64,000 nt of DNA from Gnetum montanum (lineage: Eukaryota; Streptophyta; Gnetopsida; Gnetales; Gnetaceae): NCBI GenBank assembly GCA_015680685.1, contig MNCI01003938.1, positions 592,062-656,061 of the forward strand, read 5' to 3'. The notes under the pieces were generated by a model. The model had not been told where the DNA came from and made no database searches. It saw nothing but the letters and a program-made list of their open reading frames with translations. The translations under genes and the position numbers were made by a program. Positions 33,472 through 43,755 of the stretch are shown here, one piece after another; position 1 is the first letter of the stretch, and the number at the start of each line of letters is the position of its first letter.

Positions 33472-34431
33472 TGATGAGATGCGATATGCACAAGCCGCGA
33501 TATCGCATCCCCTGCAATATTGCATACGTGATATCACGTCGTTCCTTGCGATATCGCATACGCCATATCGTGGTCCGCTGCCAAATCTATAAATAAGAGG
33601 CAGCACTCCCCTCATTTCACATCCTAGGCATAAAGTAGCGAAGCTCTATCGAATTGATCACCCCAGAGATAGAATATTTTCCATGTGCCCATAGTAGGAG
33701 TCCCCCAAGTGAACGGTTCTTTATTCGAGTAGCTTTGTACATGAACGCAAGTTGTGTACGACAATAAAGACGAGCTTTGTGGATAAACCTTACAGCGCAT
33801 GGATAGGTTTAATTAATGTTATTTACTGCTTTCCTAGTAACGCGGCATGAGTACGACTTGGTTACGAGCGTTGACGAACGTGTACGGCTAGCCAAGGAAT
33901 CAACTACTCATCGCGAGTATATTCTCTCACCCTTTCCTCCTAGAGTGTGCGACAAGTACGACTTGATTATGAGCATCCACGGATGTGTACGGCTAGTCAA
34001 GGAATCGGCTGCTTGTCACACTTAGGTTAGTTAAGTGCCTCAGTATGACCGCTTTGAGCACGTGCGTTACGTGTGGTAATCCCAGTAATGATTAGCATTT
34101 GGTAGCCACAATTGCACAGTTCAGGGTGTGTACGGCAAGTGGGAACGGATGCTGACGCTAGGACTTAGTGCCATAGTTAGAGTTAGTTCTAGTTTCTCAA
34201 CCCTTCACCGTTAGCATAGGAGATAAACCGAAACATACCAAAAAAATCATATACCTCGGACTTACTTAACCATACACCGTGACAATAACAAGTAAGTCTG
34301 GGAAGACAATGAACAATTAACCCCAAGTGTTCCATGGGGCGTTTAGGCATTTAGTCTACGGAGTTCGACCGGATCACGCGTGCTACGCTCATTTCGTATG
34401 GTTGAGTGTAGGGGTACCTCGCCACTCATCA
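33472..34431 (+). mobile_element. Solo LTR F inside E3
   Basis: It runs from TGATGAGATGCGATATGC to CGCCACTCATCA (960 bp), plus-strand orientation. The TATA box TATAAATA (33588-33595) lies about 115 bp from its start, after a U3 carrying GCGATATCGC, GTGATATCAC and a second GCGATATCGC. Flanks are GTTAG (33467-33471) and ATTAG (34432-34436). E1 shows the empty site (GTTAG, 13794-13798), which proves insertion. It is the opposite orientation to all other family members here. Confidence 0.92.
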
Positions 34432-34509
34432 ATTAGGGTTATGAAATTTGACTTTGTGTTCCAACTACAATGAAGTTTGTGAAATCAATTACTAAGCATA
34501 CATTAACTT

Positions 34510-34529
34510 GTTGTCGGCAATGGTGCCAA
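34510..34529 (-). other. Primer-binding site of E3
   Basis: Minus strand TTGGCACCATTGCCGACAAC beside the LTR edge, one base different from E1 and of the Athila/Tat type. Confidence 0.72.
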
Positions 34530-35460
34530 TGATAAGCAGTGGAGTAATCCAACACCCAACCATATAAGTTATGAGTATTCACATGTAGCTCGATCGTAAT
34601 CCATGGATGAGGCAATGTTATTATGCTAGTAATTAGTTAAAGTTCAGGATCGTTGTCTTCCCACATGAGCTAGTAAAATCTAGGCATATGGTTTAACTCA
34701 TTGTGAGGTATATGATCATTGATGTTATGTTGGCCATGTCTCCTAGCTATGATGGTAAAGTGTGGAAATAATTCTAAGTTTGAGGAAAAGGATAAAATAA
34801 TCTACTCTAGCCTAGAGCAATGAGTATCCATTCTTGACTTGTTGTACATGCCTTAGGCTCATGTNAATGAGTATCCATTCTTGACTTGTTGTACATGCCT
34901 TAGGCTCATGTAACCGTTACTTGGATTACCAAGTGAGTTCACTACTGAGTGAATCAAGTGAAACCACTACTAGGTTACCAAATGATCACACTTAAATGCT
35001 CAGAACCAATAGTTCTCATTTCACTTTACTATCAACAAGGAAAGTAAAGTACTTAAAGAATGTAATTGATTAAACTAGGAAAACAGTAAGAATTATGCTA
35101 AGTAAACAATAAAGCTAAGTGGATGCTACAATGATGGAAAGTAATCTAAATCTTTATTTTTGTCATGAATTATGCCCAAGTACACTTCATTGAAATAAAG
35201 ACTCCAAACAATTGCTCAACATCACACTATGAGCATTCACTCTATCGCTGAACTACGAAAACAAATTGCAAGAGTCTACCTATGGTTGGAATGAAAGTTG
35301 TTTGGACCATGCACCTAAGTGTTGTATTTATAAGCTTGCACGTGTTCATGATATCGAATATTCAACATCATAGCTTGTGCCATGATATCAAGGATTCGAT
35401 ATCATGACTTCGATATCGGATGCCCAATATCTTAGTTGGTAAAAAACTTGATTTATCAAA
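34530..35460 (-). repeat. 5' LTR of E3
   Basis: It runs from TGATAAGCAGTGGAG to CTTGATTTATCA. U3 (35345-35440) holds four GATATC. A TATA box (complement of GTATTTATAAGC) lies near 35325. The apparent length of 931 bp includes a false duplication of about 47 bp around an N at 34865; corrected, it is close to the 866 bp of LTR A. Confidence 0.85.
34816..34912. other. Assembly join: N flanked by duplicated overlap
   Basis: About 46 bases (AATGAGTATCCATTCTTGAC through GGCTCATGT) occur directly before and directly after the N at 34865, and LTR A has them once. This is an unmerged contig overlap, not biology. Another single N is at 36097. Confidence 0.88.
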
Positions 35461-35584
35461 ATCTAAAAAGATATCCCCAAAATAGTTAGGTCTTTTCTTT
35501 TTATTATTTTGGAGTTTATCCTTTCTATAGTACTCATCTATTTTTGTACTCTGGATTTTTGGGATTTGACAGCCCTATTCTTGG

Positions 35585-35665
35585 TGAACAATGAGGTGTT
35601 AGCCTAGTGATAAGACACTTGACCTAGAAGCTCGAGGTCATGGGTTCAATTCTAATGGACAACGT
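35585..35665 (+). repeat. tRNA-derived SINE head
   Basis: It contains an A-box-like TTAGCCTAGTGATAAGAC and a B-box-like GGGTTCAATTCTA about 30 bases apart, as in a polymerase III promoter of a tRNA-derived SINE. The spacer CTCGAGGTCAT resembles a tRNA variable region but no full cloverleaf forms. Similar heads occur at 36345, 36460 and 63440. Confidence 0.6.
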
Positions 35666-36335
35666 TGAGTGATATCTTAGGGTGTACCTATGTTTCACTT
35701 ATTTTAGGTTCCAATACCCCATTCTTGGTGATTAGCTTACTTTGTCTACTTCATTCCTTTGCATTTGGAATTATTTTCAACTACTTATTCTCTACTCTAT
35801 TTGGAAGCTTTAGTGCACAATTATTTTCTAGTAGCAAGAGCATAACTATGACCTCTCTTTAGGTGTCATATACCAAATTGTCAAATATGTCGCTTTTTAA
35901 CTACAACTTCAAGCGAAAAAGCTCTCGGTGAAAGTTGAAAATTTAACTTATTTTTTACAATATTAATTTCTTTTTGGTTTGAAGGTTCAAGCCCGAGAAG
36001 CTTTTAGCTTTTGTTGCTCTTCGTTCTTTATTTATGATTGATGTATTTATTTTTTTTACTTAGAGAGAGTTTTCTTCTTTTTTTTTTATGCAAAACNCTA
36101 AAAAGGTTGTAAGGTTTGATCCTTTTCCTACCCTAGAGGGGAGGCTTTTTCTTTAGACTTTCTCTTTGATGATTTAATATACCTTGATTTTTTTAATATT
36201 ATTTTTTATTTTTTTGGGGTTGAACACCTCTCGAGGAAAGGGATGTTGTAACACAAAATATTTTTTTAAACAAAGGGTGGGATGTTGAAACCTTATAAGA
36301 ATTGTACTATAGTTTAATTAGAACTTTATAACTTG
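35666..36335. other. AT-rich gap
   Basis: Possibly the tail of the SINE, then T-rich sequence with a single N (36097). No gene or clear repeat boundary recognised. Confidence 0.4.
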
Positions 36336-36337
36336 CA

Positions 36338-36400
36338 TTTTCCACTAGAATCAAACCCATGAGAGTCTTACCACTAGGTTAACATCTCATTGTTTAAAAT
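36338..36400 (-). repeat. tRNA-derived SINE head
   Basis: On the minus strand: GATGTTAACCTAGTGGTAAG, then ATGGGTTTGATTCTAGTGG, the same A-box/B-box pattern as the 35585 copy but in the opposite orientation. Confidence 0.55.
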
Positions 36401-36454
36401 ATTTTTTAAAGCAATATTTATCCTCAAGACATATAGTCAAGTTAAAACTTTATA

Positions 36455-36545
36455 ACTTAATATTGCCCACCAAAATGAAACCAAAAACATAAGGTTACTA
36501 GGTCTAAAGTTTTACTACTAACCTAACCCATGATAAAACTAGATA
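36455..36545 (-). repeat. Degraded SINE head
   Basis: Minus strand TGGGTTAGGTTAGTAG..., then TTGGTTTCATTTTGGTGGG. It matches the neighbouring SINE copies with more changes. Confidence 0.4.
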
Positions 36546-36713
36546 ACCATATGTAAGTAGAACATAAGCATGATGGTATAATCAAACCTATGACTTGCCA
36601 ACCAACGTCGCCCTTGGCCCTCAAATAAACATCAATCACATCCGATTATAGATTAGAAGGGAAATTGTGCATCCCAAGTCGTGTGACAAAATATGTATTG
36701 AGCAATATGTGTA

Positions 36714-36780
36714 CATCACTGGGTAGCTCTCATGCTTTGCACCTGAAAGTACGGGTTCAAACCCCGGTACCAGCACTCAC
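36714..36780 (+). repeat. tRNA-like A/B-box sequence
   Basis: TGGGTAGCTCTCATGC then ACGGGTTCAAACCCCGG, about 32 bases apart. The T-arm is well formed but I cannot pair the acceptor ends, so it is more likely a tRNA-derived repeat than a functional tRNA gene. Confidence 0.4.
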
Positions 36781-36978
36781 GAAAACGAATATTATAGTAT
36801 GTCTCAAAGTCGGTAAATGTATCTCTGAAACTTAGTGCAGAGACTAAAAACGAAACGAGACCTGGTCAAGAAAACATGATGCGTGTTTAGATCTGATATT
36901 GGAGAAAGGAGGTGGCCTCCATAGCGGATCCGCAGGCAATGCGGTGTTGCTTCCTCCAGGGCAGGGGCTTCCAAGGAC

Positions 36979-39321
36979 ATGGCCGCGCTATTGGCAGAGC
37001 GAGTTGCGAAATATGCAACGTCTAATAGCGGCGGCAGCAGAAGCTTCAACATTTTTGTGCAAATGCTGAAGGACTGCAACTCACACTCTCAGCTTATGCG
37101 CGTCTCTAGCAATGTTCTTGAATCCAAGCAACTTGACGCCCTGCACAAATTCACAAATTCTCATTGCGCAATCGTACCGCCGTTTGCAGCAACTTGCTTC
37201 AGGTTTTTTCATGGCACTCCTGGATTACGAAATGCGGAAACGGGCAAAGAGAAGCAACCTTGGACAGATTCACACTCCGAGGGTTCTGATGATGAAACGA
37301 GCTGTAAAGCAGCAGCGGACGGGTGCGTTTCTACGGACTTGGAAAAGATTTGTGAAGTTTTCAAGGATTGCGGCGGTCTCACGCCAGAGGCCAAGTTAGC
37401 ACTGCGAAATTGCGGAGTGATCCCGAGGCCTGAAACCGCCGAGCAAGCGCTGAGCAGATTCATGAACGACTGGAAAGCAAGTTTGAGTATTTTCGAGTGG
37501 TGCGGATGCCATGAGGGATTTGAGCATTCCTTGCGCGCGTACCACAGCATGGTTGCCATTCTAGGGCGCGCGCGAGAGTTCCGGTGCGCCTGGATTATCA
37601 TCAGAGAAATGCATGGCAAGGGCCTGGTCTCTCAACAAACCCTTTTTGTTATGATGCGTCGCTACTCCGCCGCGAAGGACGTCGGCAAAGCCGTGAAAAC
37701 GTTTGAGAATGTCGAAAAGTTTGGGTTGAAGATGGACCTGGATTGCTTCCATGGGCTTCTCGGCGCACTTTGCCGGTATGCAGCCTTTATTAAGCATAGC
37801 TATTAGGGCATTTATTCTGAAATGCAGATTTTAAATGGATATTTCTCAAGCTGAATAGATTTCAACTTAGTATTTTGAACTTATTAAACATGAATTGTCA
37901 GCGCTACTTAAAGAGTATTTCTTGGATTTTTGGATTGGAACTATATTCAATGAAATATAAGGTCGAATTTAGAGCAAACTCTGCTAACAAAGGACGGTCT
38001 TAAAGCACGGAAGCATGAAATGACGTTACTTTAGATGCTTTGCAGTCACAGCGGCAACGCTGTTTTTACCGTGACAGCATTATATGTACCTTTTGAATTT
38101 TGCCATTTTTCCTTTTAAGTTGCATATTTCTGTACTAATCTCATCTACATATAACGTGCCCTAGCAAAAATGCAGTCTATTTTGTGAAGCATTTTATTTT
38201 GGTCTAGTTCATTCTGAATTCATTTGATATGCAAAATGGTTAGAAAATCAGGAATTACTTATTTTAATATCTATCCCTTCAGGTACGGAAATGTGGAGGA
38301 TGCGGAGAAGCTGCTTTATCAACACAGGCATATGTTTGAATACGAGACAAAGACTTTTAATATTGTGCTTGATGGTTGGTGCAATCGGTTGATGAGTGTA
38401 AAGGAGGGCAAACGCTTCTGGAAAAATATGTTAATTAATGGAATCGAACCTGATGTTTTTTCTTACAGTAGCATGATTTGTTGCTTGGCCAAAGCAGGGG
38501 GTCTCAGTGATGTTTTGAGAATGTTTGATGCTATGAAGCAGAAGGGCTGTGTGCCTGATATTAAAGTCTATAATTCTGTTGTGTATGCTCTGGCCAACGG
38601 AAAGTGCACAAAAGAGGCCTACAAGATGCTGAATGTTATGAAACAGAATGGAGTAAGCCCAAATTATGTGACCTATAATTGTCTAATCAAACCTCTTTGT
38701 AAGGCAAAGCAGGTAAAAGAAGCGTACAAGGTGTTTGAGGAAATGCTTCAAAAGGGCCACTTTCCATCCATAAGGACGTTAAATGCTTTTGTGGCTGCTG
38801 CTAAAACCCCGGAAGAGTGCTTGGATGTTTTGCACAAAATGAGACATAATAGATGCAGTCCTAACCTGGACGCATATACTCTGTTACTTAGGAAGTTTTC
38901 TCGTTGGAGGCAACATAATACTGTGGCCAAGCTGTGGAATGACATCAAGAAGGATGGGCTTTGCCCTGACCGGGATGCTTACACTGCTTTGATTCATGGT
39001 CATTTTCTTAATGGTAAGATCAAAGAAGCATATAAATATTATGAGGAAATGAAAAGCAAGGGTTTCTCCCCAGAGCCTATGACGGACAGAATGCTTCAGG
39101 CCTGGGTTGCAGGCAATGCTGCGGCATCCTCACCTATGTTTGATTTCAAAGTAAAATTAGAAAAATGGGAGTCAAACCCAAGACTCGGTTTTGGTGGTTT
39201 CAGAGGAACTACCCGGCATAGGATACAAAGAGGGGGAAACAATCAGGGGGCTATTCCTTTTCGAAGGCAAAATTCCATTCATAACCGTAGAGATTTTAGG
39301 CAAAGGCGCCATGGAAAATGA
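36979..39321 (+). CDS. P-class pentatricopeptide-repeat protein, two exons, 611 aa
   Basis: Exon 1 is 36979-37775 and exon 2 is 38283-39321, with a 507-bp intron (GT at 37776, AG at 38281-38282). The join restores an uninterrupted PPR motif (ALCRYGNVEDAEKLL). The first 30 residues are low in acids with Arg and Ser (MAALLAERVAKYATSNSGGS), as in organelle presequences. About ten tandem PPR motifs run from near residue 183 to 531 (for example DVFSYSSMICCLAKAGGLSD and DAYTALIHGHFLNGKIKEAY). The last 50 residues are a basic Arg/Gly/Gln tail ending RRDFRQRRHGK. PPR proteins bind organelle RNA one motif per base; this one resembles angiosperm mitochondrial P-class proteins in layout, without an E or DYW domain. 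No stops or frameshifts, so probably functional. It converges on the PPR gene at 41773-43747. The start is the first in-frame ATG. A polyadenylation-type AATAAA lies about 300 bp after the stop (near 39624). Confidence 0.9.
37776..38282 (+). other. Intron of the P-class PPR gene
   Basis: The donor is G/GTATGC and the acceptor CCCTTCAG/G. AT-rich, no inserted element recognised. It splits an Arg codon inside a PPR motif. Most plant PPR genes lack introns, so a conserved intron would be a useful orthology marker. Confidence 0.85.
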
Positions 39322-41772
39322 AAAACAAACCCTGCAGGGAGAATCTCTGTAAAAAGCACAATTTCTGTAGTGGTTTTTGCTGTCTAAACTGTAATCATCA
39401 TGGTTCACAGATGCATGAATTCTCCTTGTTCAGATTGAGGCACATTGAATTTTGTAAGTCATATTCTTTGTTTGTACAGGTGATCTCCCTGTGATGGATG
39501 TCATGGAGGCTCTCTAAGATACTATGTGCTGGCATTGACAGAATATTGTGTCAAAGCAGCGTTGCAGTGGCAGTATCATTTTTATTTTAAAGATACATCG
39601 TGAGCTCGAGACGTTAGCATTACAATAAAGCGAGTAATGGCGACTTAATTATGGCTAGCAATTGATTGTTTCACACCAAAGAGTAAACAATTTTGAAAGG
39701 GAACAGATTACTAATCCGGAAACCAGGATCGCCCAATAGCATGAACTCCATGGGATGGAAGGCAATGTAATCCAACGGTTTTTAGCATTATGGTTCCCCT
39801 GGTGCAATCAGACGAAGTGTGGAGGACCTATTCACTCCCGGGTTCTTGAATTTGCAAAACTCTCACTTATGTGGTTTTATTGAATACTGTAAGTGTCCTT
39901 TAACACGGTTGCCCGTGTAAAAGATACCAGCAAGACCTGTAAAGTTGAAATAAGGCATACATGGAGGTCTGAACCTCCATAAGTTCTTTCTACCATGAAA
40001 TTTCCATTATGGGTTTCATAGATTCCAGAACAATGGCACTGCGTGATGATCCTTTTTTTAAATAGATTCCAGAAGCCAAATCTTTAAAACAGTATGTGGT
40101 GGAAATTTTGCCTCAATGTTTCTCAATTTTCATACACATCCTATCCGCAACCCGGATTTAGGAATTAACGAAGCATTCATAGGCATTTCTTCATTAGACA
40201 TTAACGAAGAGTTGATGCAGAAAAGCCTGCTCTTAGTTGAATTCATCTAATGCGACAGTCTTGATGCTTATTCATTCAGGAAATTTTAAATTAATTATTT
40301 CTTTTTTCTAGCATTTGCATATAATGGAGAACAGGGAAATTCCCTATTGTTACAGCTTCAAAGTTCTTGGAGGTCACTTGGGCAATTTAAAATTTGACGA
40401 ATGCGGGCTGTTCAGAGTTCAAAAATTTTAATTTACTTCTTTGCCACGGATATTTTGAAGAAGCATTAGAACTATTTGTGCTTTAGCTTGCAATTTTGGT
40501 TTGTTAATGAGTCAAATATTAATTCCTCCCAAGCTGTGAAAACCATAAGTTCTTTTCTTAGAAACAAGAGGAACAGAAATGAAAAAGGTGACTTGGATTT
40601 GGAGCATCTTCCGCCCACCCATGAATATGGAATATGCCTCAACAACATAGTATTATAACTAATTTGTTAAATCAAAAATTCATATTTGTGGCATGATAAG
40701 AAACATCAAAAGAGAATTATTATAGCTTAAATATAAATGGTTTATCATAAGAAGCAAGAATAGAAGTCGCGATGCGACAATGCTATCTCTGGCTCTAGAG
40801 TAATCAATTGTATCACTTGAATCCAGAATACCATTAGTGGCAAATTCCCACTTTTGCCAATAGATAATGTGAAGAAACAACATCAATAATGAAGATTTAA
40901 ATGCGCATCGCCTGAGTAAATATGATTTTCCACAGGCAGGGAAGGAAAATGTTTTTATTATTTGACCACGTTAAACAGCCTTTTGTTTACGAATCAAAGC
41001 TGACAGTTATCTAAGGTAAAGAATTTCTATTCAGAGAATACAGCAGGTATAGGGAACTCCTGTTGCGCAAGACGATAAATGTTGTTTAAGGCAAGCATAT
41101 CAAATTTCATAGTCTCAGCTTTTCACCCCTCAAATGATGCATTGTTGCCACGTATCGGTCAACAAAATACGGAAAACACAATATCATTAGCAAAGCTTCT
41201 GTGTCGACTGACCTCCTTGACTTTTGGACGAACTGGATGAGTGCTTTTCATGCATTTCTCTGGCTTCTGACTATGAGTCAGATGATAGTAGCTTGTATCT
41301 CACAGGAAAGTCCACCGTAACGAACACGCGCCGAGTCTGGTTCTTGTCACCAAGAGTCTCCACAAAAATAGGTGTCTTATTCACAACTTAAAATTTATGA
41401 ATATGTTTGATATCCTTCGTACCATCTTATACTCAGCATGCGCAGAAACAAATTTGATAAAATGCTAGTGGAGCAAGATGGGTTTTCAAAAATATACGGT
41501 AGGCAGCCAGAAGTGTGCTGATAAGGACGAAAACAAAGACCGACTCCTTACCCTGGTAAGAACGTTGAAATCATGCACAGTAAAGACTCTATCTCGGTGT
41601 TTTTAGAAGCATCTAAGCATGTAAATCCAGTCTGATGAGGCAGACTCAGGATCACAAATTGTAGCTCCAGTCTGGTGTGTTTCTCAGCCCCAACCTTTTA
41701 TCCCTTATCAATATTCTAATTAAATCATCTTATTACCATTTTCTATTTGTGCATGCGAATCGAGCGATCTGT
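39322..41772. other. Intergenic region between the convergent PPR genes
   Basis: About 2.45 kb with the 3' untranslated regions of both genes at its ends. I find no domain, tRNA or retroelement motif. Short open frames at 40476 and 40680 have no recognisable features. Confidence 0.6.
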
Positions 41773-43747
41773 TTACCCGATCTTACTTAAAGACGATGTT
41801 GCCTTTTCTGCTAATCTAGCATTTCCATGACGCTGGCAGGCTCCAAGCAATGCTCCCCAGATAGCTGCATTTGGCTCACCTGGCATGCTTTCAATCAACT
41901 GTTCAGCCTCCTCCAGGTGACCGGCCCAACCAAGGAGGTCAACCATGCAGGCGTAGTGATCCACGTCTGGTTTGATATGGTAATCCCTAACCATGGAACT
42001 AAAATACCTGCATCCTTCTTCCAGAAGACGGGCATTTTTACACGCAGTCAACACACCCATGAATGTAACATGATCTGGACTAGTTTGCCCTTTGCACATT
42101 TCTTCAAAGAGCTGCAGGGCATGCTCCCCTTGCCCATTTTGCGCATAACATAGTATTATTGAACTCCAGGTCACTGTGTTTCGTTCAGGCAATTGATCGA
42201 ACATTTGTCTCGCTTCCTTAATGCATCCACATTTTGCATACACATCAACCAGAGCAGTACCCACAAATACATTACGCTCAAATCCAGATTTGATTATGCA
42301 TCCTTGGACTTGCCTTCCAACCTCCAATGCAGTCATACAGGAGCAAGCACTAAGAACACAGGAAAAGGTAGAATCATCAGGAAGTAGCCCTGCATACAAA
42401 GTTAACCAAAACTAAGGAATATAGCAGGGACCTTGATATAACTACGAATATGACATGTAATTGCTTTGCTTGTTTTTTAAGTGTTCATATTCTCCTACAT
42501 ATTGCTAATCTTTAAGCATATCTCAAAGGAGGAAAACTAATATGAAACTGAAACTGATGCTTTTTATTAGGTAAGGAGACCGTTAGGATCCATTGGACAA
42601 TCCACGACTCTATGAAAACAATCGAGTAAACCTTGATTATTTCTGCGGTGTTTCAGCGAACACACACTCAGCAAGCAAAACCTTACCTAAAAAGCCATGC
42701 TGCCTTTAAACTTTACACAGCAGAAACCAAAACAGTTAGGTCTGAACGGTCTCCATTTTAAAACACTGGATATGCAACCAAATCCCTCTGTACAAGACAC
42801 AGTTGTATCGTACATAGGTTCCTGCGTATTAAAACACACCAAAACCAGCAATTCACGTCCTTCGCTCTCTCATCCTTCCCCAGGTCTTCACCAAATACTA
42901 AACCGCCGTGACTTGGCAACACGACCGTAGGGTACAGGCAGCTGAGAAAAGCGAAGATGAAATGAACCACGAGAGACATACCTGCGAGGCGCATGCGGAG
43001 GAAGAGGTGCAGGGCGTGCAGGGGGGCATGGTTATGAGAGAGAGCGCCCAGCATGGCATTCCAGGACGCGAGGTTGCGAAGGGCCATGGCGGCGAAGACG
43101 CGGCGGGACTCAAGGAGGGCACCGCAGCGGCCGTAAAAATGAACCAGCGCGGTGGCCACACCCACGTCATGTTGCAGGCGCTCACGAACGGCGATGCCAT
43201 GGAGGGGCAGTCCCATGCGGAGGAGGCGCGCGGACGCGGCTCCGGCTCCGGCTCCGGCTCCGGCTCGGGCGCCGGCGCAGGCGCAGAGCAACGAGCAGAG
43301 CGTGGCCGGCGTGGGCGGGATACCGTGCGCGCGCATGCGGGCAAAGTGCTCGAGCGCGGTGTCGGGGTCGCCGTGCTCGGCGTCGGCGTCGGCGGAGGCG
43401 GAGGCGACGATGGCGATGGCGGTGTTCCAGGAGACGGCGTCGCGGCGGGGCATGCGGTGGAAGAGGGTGCGGGCGTCCCGCGGGCGGCCGTGGCGCGCGT
43501 AGCCGGCGAGGAGCGTGTTCCAGGACGACACGTCGCGGCTTGCCATTGTGTCGAAGGCGCGGCGCGCCTCCGGCAGCGCGCCGCAGTTGCAGTACATGTG
43601 GAGTATGTGGTTGGCCACGAACAGATCCGCTGCCAAGCCGCGCTTCAGGAGCGTCGCGTGCAGGTGCGTGCCCCTTGCTAGGCTTCTGCGCGCCGCGGAT
43701 TCTCTCAGCTGCTTCGCGTATGACTCCCATCCGCCTCCTGCCACCAT
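41773..43747 (-). CDS. PLS-class pentatricopeptide-repeat protein, two exons, 460 aa, truncated E region
   Basis: Exon 1 is 43747-42982 and exon 2 is 42389-41773. The intron is 592 bp (minus-strand CAG/GTATGTC to TATGCAG/GG). The join gives RMRLAG then LLPDDSTFSCVLSACS in frame. Motifs alternate in PLS style: HATLLKRGLAADLFVANHIL, DVSSWNTLLAGYARHGRPRD, NVFVGTALVDVYAKCGCIKE, NTVTWSSIILCYAQNGQGEH, DVDHYACMVDLLGWAGHLEE. The protein stops after PNAAIWGALLGACQRHGN...SLSKIG, the first part of an E motif, so the rest of E, E+ and any DYW domain are absent and I do not see them downstream. Such proteins act in organelle RNA processing or editing, often with a separate DYW partner. Exon 1 is extremely GC-rich, exon 2 is not. 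An Ala/Gly run (AGAGAGAGAA) sits near residue 160. An upstream ORF overlaps the start. Confidence 0.87.
43241..43275. repeat. GGCTCC hexanucleotide repeat in PPR exon 1
   Basis: About five units of GGCTCC (minus strand GGAGCC) encode the Ala/Gly run. Likely length-variable between individuals. The repeat is in frame, so changes in copy number keep the gene open. Confidence 0.7.
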
Positions 43748-43755
43748 TCTCTCAT
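43705..43755 (-). promoter_or_regulatory. Upstream ORF overlapping the PLS-PPR start codon
   Basis: Minus-strand ATG at 43755-43753 begins a 16-codon frame (MREWWQEADGSHTRSS) ending TGA at 43707-43705. It starts 8 bases before the main ATG (43747) and runs past it in another frame. It could lower translation of the PPR protein; no conservation data. Confidence 0.5.

Larger units (their letters stand above)
30619..35460 (-). mobile_element. E3, 5' part (right of the nested E2)
   Basis: It consists of a 5' LTR (34530-35460), a primer site, gag, and the first part of protease, which stops at the E2 insertion. It contains solo LTR F. It is collinear with E1. Together with 17771-19867 it forms one older element split by E2; the protease frame continues across the ATAGT target site. 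Confidence 0.82.

Noticed and set aside
36714-36780. A functional tRNA gene
   Set aside because: The A/B boxes and T-arm are good, but I could not form an acceptor stem or place an anticodon arm confidently; listed as a tRNA-like repeat.
42908-43681. Long open frames on the plus strand (257 aa and others) opposite PPR exon 1
   Set aside because: They are by-products of the very GC-rich exon, where stop codons are rare; the PPR motifs on the minus strand are unmistakable.
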